Notes: a model not told the origin generated them from the sequence alone. Shown: positions 26,276 to 37,164, counted from the first letter of the stretch. The stretch: 64,000 bases of DNA from 66-474 sp964489055 (GCA_964489055.1 CAZAXF010000006.1:16159-80158); one strand, 5' to 3'. Translations and numbers: made by a program.

Positions 26276-26292
26276 AGTCAAAAGCAGGAGCA

Positions 26293-26380
26293 GTCCGCGA
26301 AGAACGCAAAGGACGCAAAAAGAAGCAGAAGCGGGCAGGGCTTTGCCGCTTTCTTCGCGCCTTTCGCGTCCTTTGCGGAC
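26293..26380. repeat. MITE-like inverted-repeat element of the CGCAAAGGACGC type upstream of ubiG
   Basis: An 88-bp element whose left end (GTCCGCGAAGAACGCAAAGG) is an imperfect inverted copy of its right end (CCTTTCGCGTCCTTTGCGGAC, read on the other strand). It fills most of the 132-bp interval between the hydrolase and ubiG, ending 27 bases before the ubiG start, so its transcript could fold just upstream of the ribosome-binding site. Confidence 0.6.
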
Positions 26381-26407
26381 AGAGGTTTCTTGCAGGGTCA
26401 GGATGAA

Positions 26408-27139
26408 GTGAGCAGCACGACGCACAACGTAGATCCGGAGGAACTTGCCCGTTTCGGCAAGCTGGCCGCGCGCTGGTGGGATCCGGACGGCGAGTCACGG
26501 CCGCTGCACGACCTCAACCCCGTGCGCCTGGCCTTCGTCGCCGGGCGCGTGGCGTTGCGCGGCGCACGCGTGGCCGACATCGGCTGCGGTGGCGGCCTGC
26601 TCAGCGAGGCGCTGGCCCGGGCCGGCGCCGAGGTGACCGCGATCGATCTTGCGCCCGAGGTGATCGAGGTCGCCAGGCTGCACCTGCACGAAACCAACGA
26701 GGCCCTGGAAACGCCACTGGCGATCGACTACCGGCTGTGTTCCTCGCGTGAGCTTGTCGGCCACGACCCGGCCGCGTTCGATGCGGTGTGCTGCATGGAA
26801 CTGATCGAGCACGTCCCCGATCCGGCGTCACTGGTCGCCGACCTCGCGGCGCTGCTGAAGCCCGGGGGCAAGCTGTTCCTTTCCACCCTCAATCGCACGC
26901 CGGCCAGTTTCGCCGCGGCCATCCTGGGCGCGGAATACCTGCTGCGGCTGCTGCCGCGCGGAACCCACGACTACCGGCAATTCCTGCGCCCCTCGGAACT
27001 TGCGCGGCTGCTGCGCCGGGCGGGCCTGAGCCTCGACGAGGTAACGGGAATCGCCTACAACCCATTGAGTCGAAAGGCATCCCTGACGCATCGCACGGAC
27101 GTCAACTACCTCGTGGCCGCCAGCAAGCCCGCGGCATGA
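26408..27139 (+). CDS. ubiG: Ubiquinone biosynthesis O-methyltransferase UbiG
   Basis: A 243-residue SAM-dependent methyltransferase catalysing both O-methylations of ubiquinone synthesis. Motif I is VADIGCGGGLLSEALARAGAEVTAIDLAPE; the family-specific opening ELARFGKLAARWWDPDGESRPLHDLNPVR and the C-terminal NPLSRKASLTHRTDVNYLVAA match UbiG. I chose the GTG at 26408 (SSTTHNVDP...), which has AGGA about 5 bases upstream; a TTG at 26390 would add six residues. The stop overlaps the next start by 4 bases (ATGA). Confidence 0.95.
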   Translation: MSSTTHNVDPEELARFGKLAARWWDPDGESRPLHDLNPVRLAFVAGRVALRGARVADIGCGGGLLSEALARAGAEVTAIDLAPEVIEVARLHLHETNEALETPLAIDYRLCSSRELVGHDPAAFDAVCCMELIEHVPDPASLVADLAALLKPGGKLFLSTLNRTPASFAAAILGAEYLLRLLPRGTHDYRQFLRPSELARLLRRAGLSLDEVTGIAYNPLSRKASLTHRTDVNYLVAASKPAA

Positions 27140-27801
27140 AGCCCCTGCCGAATCCGCTGGCCGGGGTGTTCTTCGACCTGGACGGAACCCTGGTGGACTC
27201 GGCGCGCGACATGCATTCGGCGCTCAACGCGTTGTGCCGCGAACACGCGCTGACCGCGCCGTCGTTCGCGGTGGTGCGCGAGACCGTATCGCGCGGCGCG
27301 CGCGCCGTGTTGCGTTGCGCGGTCGGCGACAATGATGCGCGCGTCGAGGCGCTGCTGCCGCGGTTCCTGGAACGGTACGTCGCCACCGGCATGGCCAATA
27401 CGCACGCTTTCCCGGGTGTGGACGCGGTGCTCGAAGACCTGGAAGCGCGGGGCGTGCCCTGGGGCGTGGTCAGCAACAAGGCCGAGGCACTGGTGGCGCT
27501 GGTACTGCAAAGGCTGGGCTACGACCGCCGGGCCGCTGCCGTGGTCGGTGGCGACACGCTGGCCGAGCGCAAACCCGACCCCGCACCGGTGCTGCACGCG
27601 TGCGCGCTGGCGGGCGTCGAACCGTCGGCTTGCGTGTACGTGGGCGACGATCCGCGCGACATCGAGGCCGGCCGTGCCGCCGGCCTGTACACGGTGGCCG
27701 CGGCGTGGGGCTACCTGGACGGCGCCGATCCGCGCGAATGGCAGCCGGAAGCGGTCGCCGGATCGGCGGCGGAGCTGGGGGAATGGCTGGCCCGCGCGTG
27801 A
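27136..27801 (+). CDS. mupP: HAD-superfamily phosphatase, MupP (MurNAc-6-phosphate phosphatase) or phosphoglycolate phosphatase
   Basis: A 221-residue HAD hydrolase. The nucleophile motif is FFDLDGTLVDSA (~12-23), motif II is VVSNKAEA, and motifs III/IV lie in ERKPDPAPVLHA and YVGDDPRDIEAGRAAG. Such proteins are often labelled Gph. In Pseudomonas, however, the gene directly after ubiG is mupP of the AnmK-MupP-AmgK-MurU cell-wall recycling route, and this gene has the same position, size (~223 residues) and ATGA overlap with ubiG. I favour MupP on context; the sequence alone does not separate it from phosphoglycolate phosphatase. Confidence 0.8.
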   Translation: MKPLPNPLAGVFFDLDGTLVDSARDMHSALNALCREHALTAPSFAVVRETVSRGARAVLRCAVGDNDARVEALLPRFLERYVATGMANTHAFPGVDAVLEDLEARGVPWGVVSNKAEALVALVLQRLGYDRRAAAVVGGDTLAERKPDPAPVLHACALAGVEPSACVYVGDDPRDIEAGRAAGLYTVAAAWGYLDGADPREWQPEAVAGSAAELGEWLARA

Positions 27802-28655
27802 ATGGCAGCAGCTTCGACGACTACCTCGCACGCTGGCGCGATACCAGCCCGCAACGCGCGCTCGCCTGGCTGTTCCTGTCGCCGCGCGACCGCGTCCGGT
27901 TCTGCGGGCTGGCGGCATTGCAGCAGGAATGGCTGAAGGCCACGCGCGAGGCGTCCGAACCGCAGGTCGCCGCCGCCAAGCTTGGCTGGTGGCGCGAGGA
28001 AATCGATCGCGCGGGGCAGGGCGAGGGGAGACACCCGCTGACGTGCGCATTGTTTGCCGATGCGCGCGTCCGCACCGTGCCCATGGCGTACTGGACCGTC
28101 GCCGTGGATGCGGCGCTGCTGGAGAGCAATCATGCGCCCGCGCCGGACTTTGCCGCCCAGCGCGCGGCCGCCGCGCCGCTGGCCGATGCATTCGCGGCGC
28201 TGGAAAACCGGCTGGCGTTCGGCGAGGGGGCAACCCATGAGCGGGCCGCCGCGGTGGCGGCACCGGGGCACCTTGTCGCCAACCTGCGCGCGCTTGCCGT
28301 CGAAGTACGGCACGCGCGCTCGCCGCTGCCCATGAACCTGCTGGCGCGCCACGGGCTGACCACCGAGGCGCTGGCGCAGGACGGCCCGGCGCGGCGTGCG
28401 GCCCTGCACGATTACCTTGGCGAACTGGAGCGCGCGCTGGCCGCCGCCGCCGGCATGGACGGTCCGCTGACCTTCCTGCGGCGGGTCCAGCTCCAGACCG
28501 ACCTGCGCTCGCTGCGCGCCGGATTGCGTGCCGGCGATCCGCTGCAGGGCGTGCAGGCCGGTCGCGGTGGCGTGCGCGACCTGTTGAAAATCTGGCGCGC
28601 CGCTCGCATCTCACGTCACAACCCGCCCGTCGAGGATTCCCATGCAACCAGCTGA
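27783..28655 (+). CDS. Squalene/phytoene-synthase-family-like protein of unknown function
   Basis: About 290 residues, Ala/Leu/Arg-rich and mostly helical, resembling the non-carotenogenic branch of the squalene/phytoene synthase fold (AAKLGWWREEIDR near residue 60, HLVANLRALAVEVR, LLARHGLT, and DPLQGVQAGRGGVRDLLKIW at the end). The DxxxD prenyl-diphosphate motifs of true synthases are not obvious, so catalytic activity is doubtful. The ATG at 27783 overlaps the preceding phosphatase gene by 19 bases, and a GTG at 27798 is an alternative start. Its 3' end overlaps folE2 by 14 bases, so it is embedded in the ubiG-mupP-folE2 transcript. Confidence 0.65.
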   Translation: MAGPRVNGSSFDDYLARWRDTSPQRALAWLFLSPRDRVRFCGLAALQQEWLKATREASEPQVAAAKLGWWREEIDRAGQGEGRHPLTCALFADARVRTVPMAYWTVAVDAALLESNHAPAPDFAAQRAAAAPLADAFAALENRLAFGEGATHERAAAVAAPGHLVANLRALAVEVRHARSPLPMNLLARHGLTTEALAQDGPARRAALHDYLGELERALAAAAGMDGPLTFLRRVQLQTDLRSLRAGLRAGDPLQGVQAGRGGVRDLLKIWRAARISRHNPPVEDSHATS

Positions 28656-29571
28656 ACAGGCCGGAGCCGGCCTTCCGGACGTCGCCAACGCCGCGCAGCC
28701 CGACGCGGGCGGGAAACTGGACTGGGTGGGCATGGACGGCATCGAACTGCCGCTGCGCTGCGCCGATGGACAGGGCGGCGTGATCACCGTGCCGGCGCGC
28801 GTCAGCGTGCAGGTGAACCTGGCCGACCCCGACGCACGGGGCATCCACATGTCGCGGCTGTACCTGGCGCTGGAAGGTGCGCTGGGCGAACAGCCGGTCA
28901 CGCCCGCGGGCCTGCATGCCCTGCTGCGCACGCTGGTTGCCTCGCACGACGGCCTTTCCAGCCGCGCGCGGCTCGGCATCGACTACCAGCAGCCGCTGAA
29001 GCGTCGCGCCCTGGTCAGCGACAACGCCGGCTGGCGCAACTACCCGGTGACGATCCGGGCGTGGCTGGCCGACGACCATTTCAACGTGCGGCTGGGCTGC
29101 GAAGTGGTGTATTCATCCACCTGCCCGGCATCGGCGGCTCTGTCGCGGCAACTCAACCAGCAGCGTTTCGACGAGGACTTCACCGGGGTGCTGCCGTCCC
29201 AGCGCGCGGTGCGTGACTGGCTGGGCAGCCGACGCGGCATGGCCGCCACCCCGCACGCGCAGCGCAGCACCGCCCGCGTCGAGGTGGACCTTGCCGCCGG
29301 GTTCGACCTGCCGGTGGCCGAGCTGGTCGACACCATCGAGCGCGCCCTGGCCACGCCGGTGCAGACCGCGGTCAAGCGCGAGGACGAGCAGGCGTTCGCG
29401 AAATTGAACGCCGAAAACCTGATGTTCTGCGAAGACGCCGCCCGCCGCATCCGCGCCGCGCTGGACACCGACCCGCGCATCGCCGGTTACCACATCCGCG
29501 CCGCCCACCACGAAAGCCTGCACGCCCACGACGCCGTCGCCGAAGTCGGCCGGAACTTCCAGCCCTGCTGA
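28642..29571 (+). CDS. folE2: GTP cyclohydrolase FolE2 (type IB)
   Basis: A 309-residue enzyme converting GTP to 7,8-dihydroneopterin triphosphate, the first step of folate synthesis; the IB class works with metals other than zinc. Diagnostic segments are the opening KLDWVGMDGIELPL, the active-site Cys region EVVYSSTCPASAALS, AENLMFCEDAARRIRAAL and the C-terminal HHESLHAHDAVAEV. The start overlaps the upstream gene by 14 bases, indicating coupling. Downstream is a ~1.1-kb repeat block with no gene before convergent pyrC. Confidence 0.93.
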   Translation: MQPAEQAGAGLPDVANAAQPDAGGKLDWVGMDGIELPLRCADGQGGVITVPARVSVQVNLADPDARGIHMSRLYLALEGALGEQPVTPAGLHALLRTLVASHDGLSSRARLGIDYQQPLKRRALVSDNAGWRNYPVTIRAWLADDHFNVRLGCEVVYSSTCPASAALSRQLNQQRFDEDFTGVLPSQRAVRDWLGSRRGMAATPHAQRSTARVEVDLAAGFDLPVAELVDTIERALATPVQTAVKREDEQAFAKLNAENLMFCEDAARRIRAALDTDPRIAGYHIRAAHHESLHAHDAVAEVGRNFQPC

Positions 29572-29664
29572 ACCCGATCCCGCTGCACCAACCCTGGATC
29601 CCCTCTCCCGCCGCGCCAGGGGCCCGAGGTGGGGGTTCGGGTCTTGCGCAGGCACCCACGACCT

Positions 29665-30683
29665 GCGTAGCGTGCGCTCCGCGCACGAGCCACCCCGTTG
29701 CCGCATCACTCGTGCGCAGAGCGCACGCTACCCGACAGCCGCAGGAACAACCGCGTTTTGCCACGGATTTGCACGGATGGTCACCGATCAAGCCCGCATA
29801 CCGTGGCCATCCGCGTTGGTCCGCATCCAGTGCTCCCGATCCGTGTCATCCGTGTTGATCCGTGGCCAATGCTTTCCGTTGCCGCTGCACCCCGTAGCAC
29901 GAGCCACCCCGTTGCCGCATCACTCGTGCGCAGAGCGCACGCTACCCGACANNNNNNNNNNNNNNNNNNNNNNNNNNNNNNNNNNNNNNNNNNNNNNNNN
30001 NNNNNNNNNNNNNNNNNNNNNNNNNNNNNNNNNNNNNNNNNNNNNNNNNNNCGAGCCACCCCGTTGCCGCATCACTCGTGCGCAGAGCGCACGCTACCCG
30101 ACAGCCGCAGGAACAACCGCGTTTTGCCACGGATTTGCACGGATGGTCACCGATCAAGCCCTCATTCCGTGGCCATCCGCGTTGGTCTGCATCCAGCGCT
30201 CCTGATCCGTGTCATCCGTGTAGATCCGTGGCCAATGCTTTCCGTTGGTGCAGCACCCCGTAGCGCGCGCTCCGCGCGCGAGCCACCCCGTTGCCGCATC
30301 ACTCGTGCGCAGAGCGCACGCTACCCGACAGCCGCAGGAACAACCGCGTTTTGCCACGGATTTGCACGGATGGTCACCGATCAAGCCCGCATACCGTGGC
30401 CATCCGCGTTGGTCCGCATCCAGCGCTCCTGATCCGTGTCATCCGTGTTGATCCGTGGCCAATGCTTTCCGTTGGCGCTGCACCCCGCAGCGCGCGCTTT
30501 GCGATGGTCGGAAGAGCAAGCACGTTTTGCCACGGATTTGCACGGATGGTCACCGATCAAGCCCTCATTCCGTGGCCATCCGCGTTGGTCTGCATCCAGC
30601 GCTCCTGATCCGTGTCATCCGTGTAGATCCGTGGCCAATGCTTTCCGTTGGTGCTGCACCCCGTAGCGTGCGCTTTGCGCACG
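29665..30683. repeat. Composite tandem repeat block (CCACGGAT elements plus paired GTAGCGTGCGC hairpins), ~227-bp units, with gap
   Basis: CCACGGATTTGCACGGATG starts at 29761, 30127, 30354 and 30530; the right inverted end (ATCCGTGTTGATCCGTGG or close) closes each ~105-bp element (for example 29761-29865). Between them lie CGTAGCGTGCGC...CGCACGCTAC hairpin pairs, for example near 29668-29733 and 30262-30331. The 30127-to-30354 spacing is a 227-bp composite unit. The interval 29572-30701 between folE2 and pyrC has no recognisable gene; all frames are repeat-derived. Confidence 0.85.
29952..30051. other. Assembly gap (100 N) inside a composite repeat block
   Basis: Exactly 100 N; the same repeat family continues on both sides, so more 227-bp units may be missing. 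Confidence 0.98.
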
Positions 30684-30701
30684 AAAATGAATGGCGCCGG
30701 T

Positions 30702-32036
30702 TCAACGTTCGAATGCAAGGCGCATTCCCGGCGGCGCGCCCAGCAACTGGCCGTCCCGCGCGACCAGGTTCCCGTTCACGAAGGTGGCGGTGATGCTGGC
30801 GCGGAAGGTGTCGCCCTCGAACGGTGACCAGCCGCATCTGGATGCAATGTCGGCGCGGCGCACGGTGTGCGGCGTGCCCGGGTCGACCAGCGCCAGGTCG
30901 GCGAAAGCGCCTTCGCGCAGGAAACCGCGATCGGCGATGGCGAACAGCCGCGCGGGTGCGTGCGCATACGCTTCCACCAGCCGCTCCAGGGACAGTTTTC
31001 CGTCGAACACGTGTTCCAGTGCCGACTGCAGCGCAAACTGGATCAGCGGGATGCCGGACGGGCAGCGCACGTAGGGATTGGCCTTTTCCGCTTCCAGGTG
31101 CGGCGCGTGGTCGGTGGCCAGGACATCCACGCGGCCTTCGGCCAGCGCCTGCAGCAGTGCCGCGCGGTCCGACGCCGCCTTGATTGCCGGGTTGCACTTG
31201 ATCCTGCCGCCCAGCGTGGCGTAATCGTCATCGCAGTAGCGCAGGAAATGCACGCAGGTTTCCGCGGTGATGCGCTTGTCCTCGATCGGCCCTGCCTCGA
31301 ACAGCGCCAGCTCGTCGGCGGTGGAAACGTGCAGCACGTGCAGTCGCGTCCGGTGGCGGCGCGCGGTCTGCACCGCCCAGCGGGTCGATGCAAGGCAGGC
31401 CTCGCGCGAGCGGATTTCCGGATGCATCCGCATCGGGATGTCCTCGCCGAATTCGCCCTCGGCGCGCGCGAGGTTGGCGTGGATGATGCCGCTGTCCTCG
31501 GCGTGCACCAGCACCGGGACCGGCGCATCGCGGAACACGCCCTCGAGCGTGTCCGGATCGCTGACGCACAGGTTGCCGGTCGATTCGCACAGGAACACCT
31601 TGACCGCCGAAACGCTGCGCGGATCGAGCGCGCGGATGGCGTCGAGGTTGTCGTTGGATGCGCCAAAGTGGAACGCGAAATTGGCCAGCGAACTGCGCGC
31701 GGCAATCGCGTACTTGTCTTCCAGCAGCGCGTGGCTGAGCGTTGCCGGCCTGGTGTTGGGCATGTCCATGAAACTGGTTACCCCGCCCAGCACCGCGGCG
31801 CGCGATTCCGAGGCGATGTCGGCCTTGGCCGTGTAGCCCGGTTCGCGAAAGTGCACGTGGTCGTCGATCAGGCCCGGCAGCAGCCACAGGCCCGCGGCGT
31901 CGAACACCTGCTCGTTCGGGTGCGCAACCAAACCGGCGCCGATCGCCTCGATGCGGTCGCCGCGGATGCGAAGGTCCGCAACAAAGCGCCGGCCCTCGTT
32001 GACAAGCTCGGCGTTGCGGATCAGCCAGTCGGTCAT
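30702..32036 (-). CDS. pyrC: Dihydroorotase
   Basis: A 444-residue class I dihydroorotase of pyrimidine biosynthesis that closes carbamoyl-aspartate to dihydroorotate. Metal-binding motifs are DDHVHFREPGY (HxH), the carboxylated Lys in AVKVFLCESTG, LHVLHVST and the catalytic Asp in VLATDHAPHLEAEK. The length suits the class I monofunctional enzyme. The ATG starts immediately after the yidD stop codon (TGAATG), so translation is coupled to yidD. The 3' end faces the repeat block after folE2. Confidence 0.95.
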   Translation of the reverse strand: MTDWLIRNAELVNEGRRFVADLRIRGDRIEAIGAGLVAHPNEQVFDAAGLWLLPGLIDDHVHFREPGYTAKADIASESRAAVLGGVTSFMDMPNTRPATLSHALLEDKYAIAARSSLANFAFHFGASNDNLDAIRALDPRSVSAVKVFLCESTGNLCVSDPDTLEGVFRDAPVPVLVHAEDSGIIHANLARAEGEFGEDIPMRMHPEIRSREACLASTRWAVQTARRHRTRLHVLHVSTADELALFEAGPIEDKRITAETCVHFLRYCDDDYATLGGRIKCNPAIKAASDRAALLQALAEGRVDVLATDHAPHLEAEKANPYVRCPSGIPLIQFALQSALEHVFDGKLSLERLVEAYAHAPARLFAIADRGFLREGAFADLALVDPGTPHTVRRADIASRCGWSPFEGDTFRASITATFVNGNLVARDGQLLGAPPGMRLAFER

Positions 32037-32288
32037 TCATTCTTCTCCATGCGGGTGGCAGCGGCGCAGCGTGAAGCGCTCCGGCACCGGGTCGATGCCG
32101 CCTTCGCACAGCGGCTGGCAGCGCAGGATACGCCACGTGGCAAGCACGCAGCCGCGCCACGGCCCGAAGCGTGCGATCGCCACGCGCGCGTAGGTGGAGC
32201 AACTTGGATAGAAGCGGCAGCGCGCTCCCAGCAGCGGGCTGAGCAGCCTTTTGTAGGCGGCAATCAGGAACAGCAGGATTCGGGTCAA
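32037..32288 (-). CDS. yidD: Membrane protein insertion efficiency factor YidD
   Basis: An 83-residue peripheral membrane protein that assists YidC-dependent insertion. TRILLFLIAAYKRLLSPLLGARCRFYPSCSTYARVAIARFGPWRGCVLATWRILRCQPLCEGGIDPVP is the canonical YidD pattern with its conserved Cys residues. The start is a TTG at 32288. In many bacteria yidD lies in the rpmH-rnpA-yidD-yidC cluster; here it is the leader gene of pyrC, with stop and start codons abutting. Confidence 0.93.
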   Translation of the reverse strand: MTRILLFLIAAYKRLLSPLLGARCRFYPSCSTYARVAIARFGPWRGCVLATWRILRCQPLCEGGIDPVPERFTLRRCHPHGEE

Positions 32289-32407
32289 GGCGGGTCGGCC
32301 GGCGGCAGCGTGGCGGATTCGCGCCGGTGCCTCGAAATTGGTTGCCCGGGCGCGGTGACTACGCTATAACACGCGGTCGCATCTTCACAACCCAGAGTGC
32401 AAAGGAC

Positions 32408-33529
32408 ATGGCAAAAGCGAAGCGCGCTGCCGCCAAGCGCAGTGGCAACAAGGCAAAGCCGGCGGACAAGCCTGCCAAGGCGAAAACCGCCGGTAAGGCG
32501 GCTGCCAAGGCCACGCGCACGGCCGCCACGAAGAAATCGGCGCGCAAGGCGGCGGCCGGCAAGGCCACGCGCAAGACGGCCACCAAGAAGCCGGCGCGCA
32601 AGACCGCGGCCGGCAAGACCGCGGCCGGCAAGACCGTGCGCAAGAGCGCCACGAAGAAAGCGGCGGGCAAGACCACCGCGAAGAAGACCACGCGCAAGAC
32701 GCCGGCCAGATCCGCCGGTACCGCGCGTGCCCAGAAACCAGCCCGCAGCAGCAAGCGGGCCAAGCCGGCAAGCAAGGCCGCGAAGAAATCGACCATGAAA
32801 AAGGCTGCCAAGAGCCCCGCGAAGAAAAAGACGACTGCCCGCAAGTCCGCGGACAAGTCGGTGAAAAAGACCCGTGCCGCCAAACCGGCGAAAAAGACCC
32901 GGGCCGCACCGCACAAGCCCACGACCAAGACGGCAAAGGCCGGTCGCGGCCACGCGACGGCTGCGTCCCACGGCAGCGCCGATGCGGCCAAGCGTCCCGC
33001 CCGCAAGCCAGCGCACGTGCGGCCGGTGGGCGGCGTTGCCGCGCGGCTGAGCGCCGCGGCAGCCGGGGAGCAGACCATCACCCGCGAAGACGGCCGCTAC
33101 GCGTTGCCGTCCTCGGTCACCATCGAGCTGCCCGAGGGCTACACCCCTGCCGGCGGCGAGGAATACATGAATCCGCGCCAGCTCGCCTACTTTCGACAGA
33201 AACTCCGGGACTGGCGCGACCAGCTGGTCGAGGAATCGCGCCAGACCATGGAAAACCTGCGTGCCGAGGTCCGCGACGTCGGCGATGACGCCGAACGTGC
33301 CACCCGCGAAACCGAGAATTCCCTGGAACTTCGCACCCGCGACCGCTACCGCAAGCTGATTTCCAAGATCGAGAAGGCGCTGCGCAAGATCGAGGAAGGC
33401 CGCTACGGTTTTTGCGAGGAAACCGACGAGGAAATCGGCCTGGAACGGCTCGAAGCGCGCCCCATCGCCACCTTGTCGCTGGATGCGCAGGAGCGTCGGG
33501 AGCATCTGCAGAAGCAGATGGGCGACTGA
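32408..33529 (+). CDS. dksA: DksA-family RNA polymerase-binding protein with histone-H1-like N-terminal extension
   Basis: A 373-residue protein. Residues 1 to ~215 are low-complexity Lys/Ala/Arg/Thr repeats (KKA, KAAAKATRTAATKKS) resembling histone H1 tails; residues ~253-373 are a DksA domain. The coiled-coil tip retains acidic residues (GDDAERATRETENSLELR). The zinc finger is dismantled: only one ligand Cys remains (YGFCEETDEEIGLERLEARPIATLSLDAQ, Cys336), and the positions of the other three are Glu/Thr, Ser and Ala. The ATG at 32408 has an AAAGGAC ribosome-binding site; a longer frame from 32327 is not supported. DksA with ppGpp tunes transcription initiation; the tail may bind DNA non-specifically. 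Divergent from yidD. Confidence 0.9.
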   Translation: MAKAKRAAAKRSGNKAKPADKPAKAKTAGKAAAKATRTAATKKSARKAAAGKATRKTATKKPARKTAAGKTAAGKTVRKSATKKAAGKTTAKKTTRKTPARSAGTARAQKPARSSKRAKPASKAAKKSTMKKAAKSPAKKKTTARKSADKSVKKTRAAKPAKKTRAAPHKPTTKTAKAGRGHATAASHGSADAAKRPARKPAHVRPVGGVAARLSAAAAGEQTITREDGRYALPSSVTIELPEGYTPAGGEEYMNPRQLAYFRQKLRDWRDQLVEESRQTMENLRAEVRDVGDDAERATRETENSLELRTRDRYRKLISKIEKALRKIEEGRYGFCEETDEEIGLERLEARPIATLSLDAQERREHLQKQMGD

Positions 33530-33650
33530 CAACGGGGCTTTGGCCGGCGGCGCGTATGCTGCTCCTGCCTGCCTGGTGGGAGCCTGCGTGCAGGCGACCG
33601 GGCGTGGTTCCGTGTGGTGCATGTCGTCCGGCATGCTCGCTCAGAGGCCG

Positions 33651-34321
33651 CCCATGGCTTCTCCCGCGCCCCTTTCAAAGCAAGAGCGGTTTCGCTCGCC
33701 TGCGGCGAGCGAGCTACTTTCCTTTCGGGGAAAGTAGCCAAAGCCATGCGCCGGGCATGCCGGTTTCGCCGACTTCCTGTCGGCGAAACTCCCCGCGGTG
33801 CGTGGCCGATCGCGCGCCGGCGCGAACTCGCACATCCCTGTGCTCAGACATGCGCGCCTTTCCCGCGCGCTCGACCACGCACCGCGGCGGCATGCAACGG
33901 CGCGTTTGCGGTTCCTGGACCGGCCATCCATGGCCTCGTTCGAAACGAGAGCAAGCATACCGCTGCGCACCGCCCTGCGCGCAGACTGCATCGGCAGGAT
34001 TGCCGATGCGAACGCCGCAGGCGGCCCGAAGGGCGAGCCACAAGGATGTGGCGAGTCAAGCGCGCGCTGTCGGGGCCCCTGCGCCGCGGTGAGGTGCGGA
34101 CGATCAGGCCCGACAGGGTGGGCGCGAGGGATCGCGCCCACTTGGCCCCCGCGCTACGGCGGGCGCGTGGGCCAAGCTTGGCCGCGCCGATCGGACTTTT
34201 CGGCCATGGAGGGCCGAAAGGCGCGGCGTTGGGGTGCCTTTCTCTTGGTGATTTCTCTTTGGCCAGGCAAAGAGAAGTTACCCGCGCCCCCGGGAGGGGC
34301 GCGGAAAAAGCCATGGGTGGC
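33651..34321. repeat. ~670-bp intergenic repeat element with inverted ends (Xanthomonad-type CTACTTTCC/GGAAAGTAG element)
   Basis: The interval between dksA-like and lon (33530-34502) has no convincing gene. It begins with CCCATGGCTTCTCCCGCGCC (33652) and ends with an inverted match (GGCGCGGAAAAAGCCATGGG, 34299-34318). Near the left end is a perfect hairpin CTACTTTCC...GGAAAGTAG (33715-33723 with 33730-33738) followed by CCAAAG, next to GCTCGC/GCGAGC. Near the right end is a CTCTTTGGC...GCAAAGAG inverted pair (~34256-34272). I read it as one composite mobile-like repeat. Confidence 0.55.
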
Positions 34322-34419
34322 GGTGTCCGCGGGCGATGCGACGTCATGTGCGGCATGGATCATCCTGGTTTTCTGCGCGCGGCCCCGGGTGTCAAGGTTG
34401 CGCCCATGTGCACGCGGTG

Positions 34420-34448
34420 CTTGATCCCGGCGCCTGCCGCCACCATTC
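34420..34448 (+). promoter_or_regulatory. Putative sigma-32 (heat-shock) promoter of lon
   Basis: CTTGATC at 34420-34426 and CACCATTC at 34441-34448, 14 bases apart, resemble the RpoH consensus CTTGAAA-N13/14-CCCCATnT. It lies 55 bases before the lon start; a small CCCGC-TTT-GCGGG hairpin follows in the leader. lon is heat-shock controlled in E. coli. Confidence 0.4.
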
Positions 34449-34502
34449 TCAATGCATCGCCCGCTTTGCGGGTTTCGTGCAACAACACCCCAGAAAATAT
34501 CC

Positions 34503-37022
<2,520 letters not shown>

Positions 37023-37135
37023 CCCGGCATGCGGATGCCAGCGCCCGGCACTTGCGTTTTGCCTGATTCCGTGATTGCCTCGCCGGAGCCTTGCACGGCG
37101 CGGCCCGACTCGCTGAAATCCAAGCCCCGTCTTTA

Positions 37136-37164
37136 TTGCGGGGCCTCTGGGGCGCTGGTATAAA
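37136..37164 (+). promoter_or_regulatory. Probable sigma-70 promoter of hupB
   Basis: TTGCGG at 37136-37141 and TATAAA at 37159-37164 with an optimal 17-bp spacer, in the lon-hupB interval. It leaves a leader of about 140 bases before the HU start codon. Confidence 0.5.
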
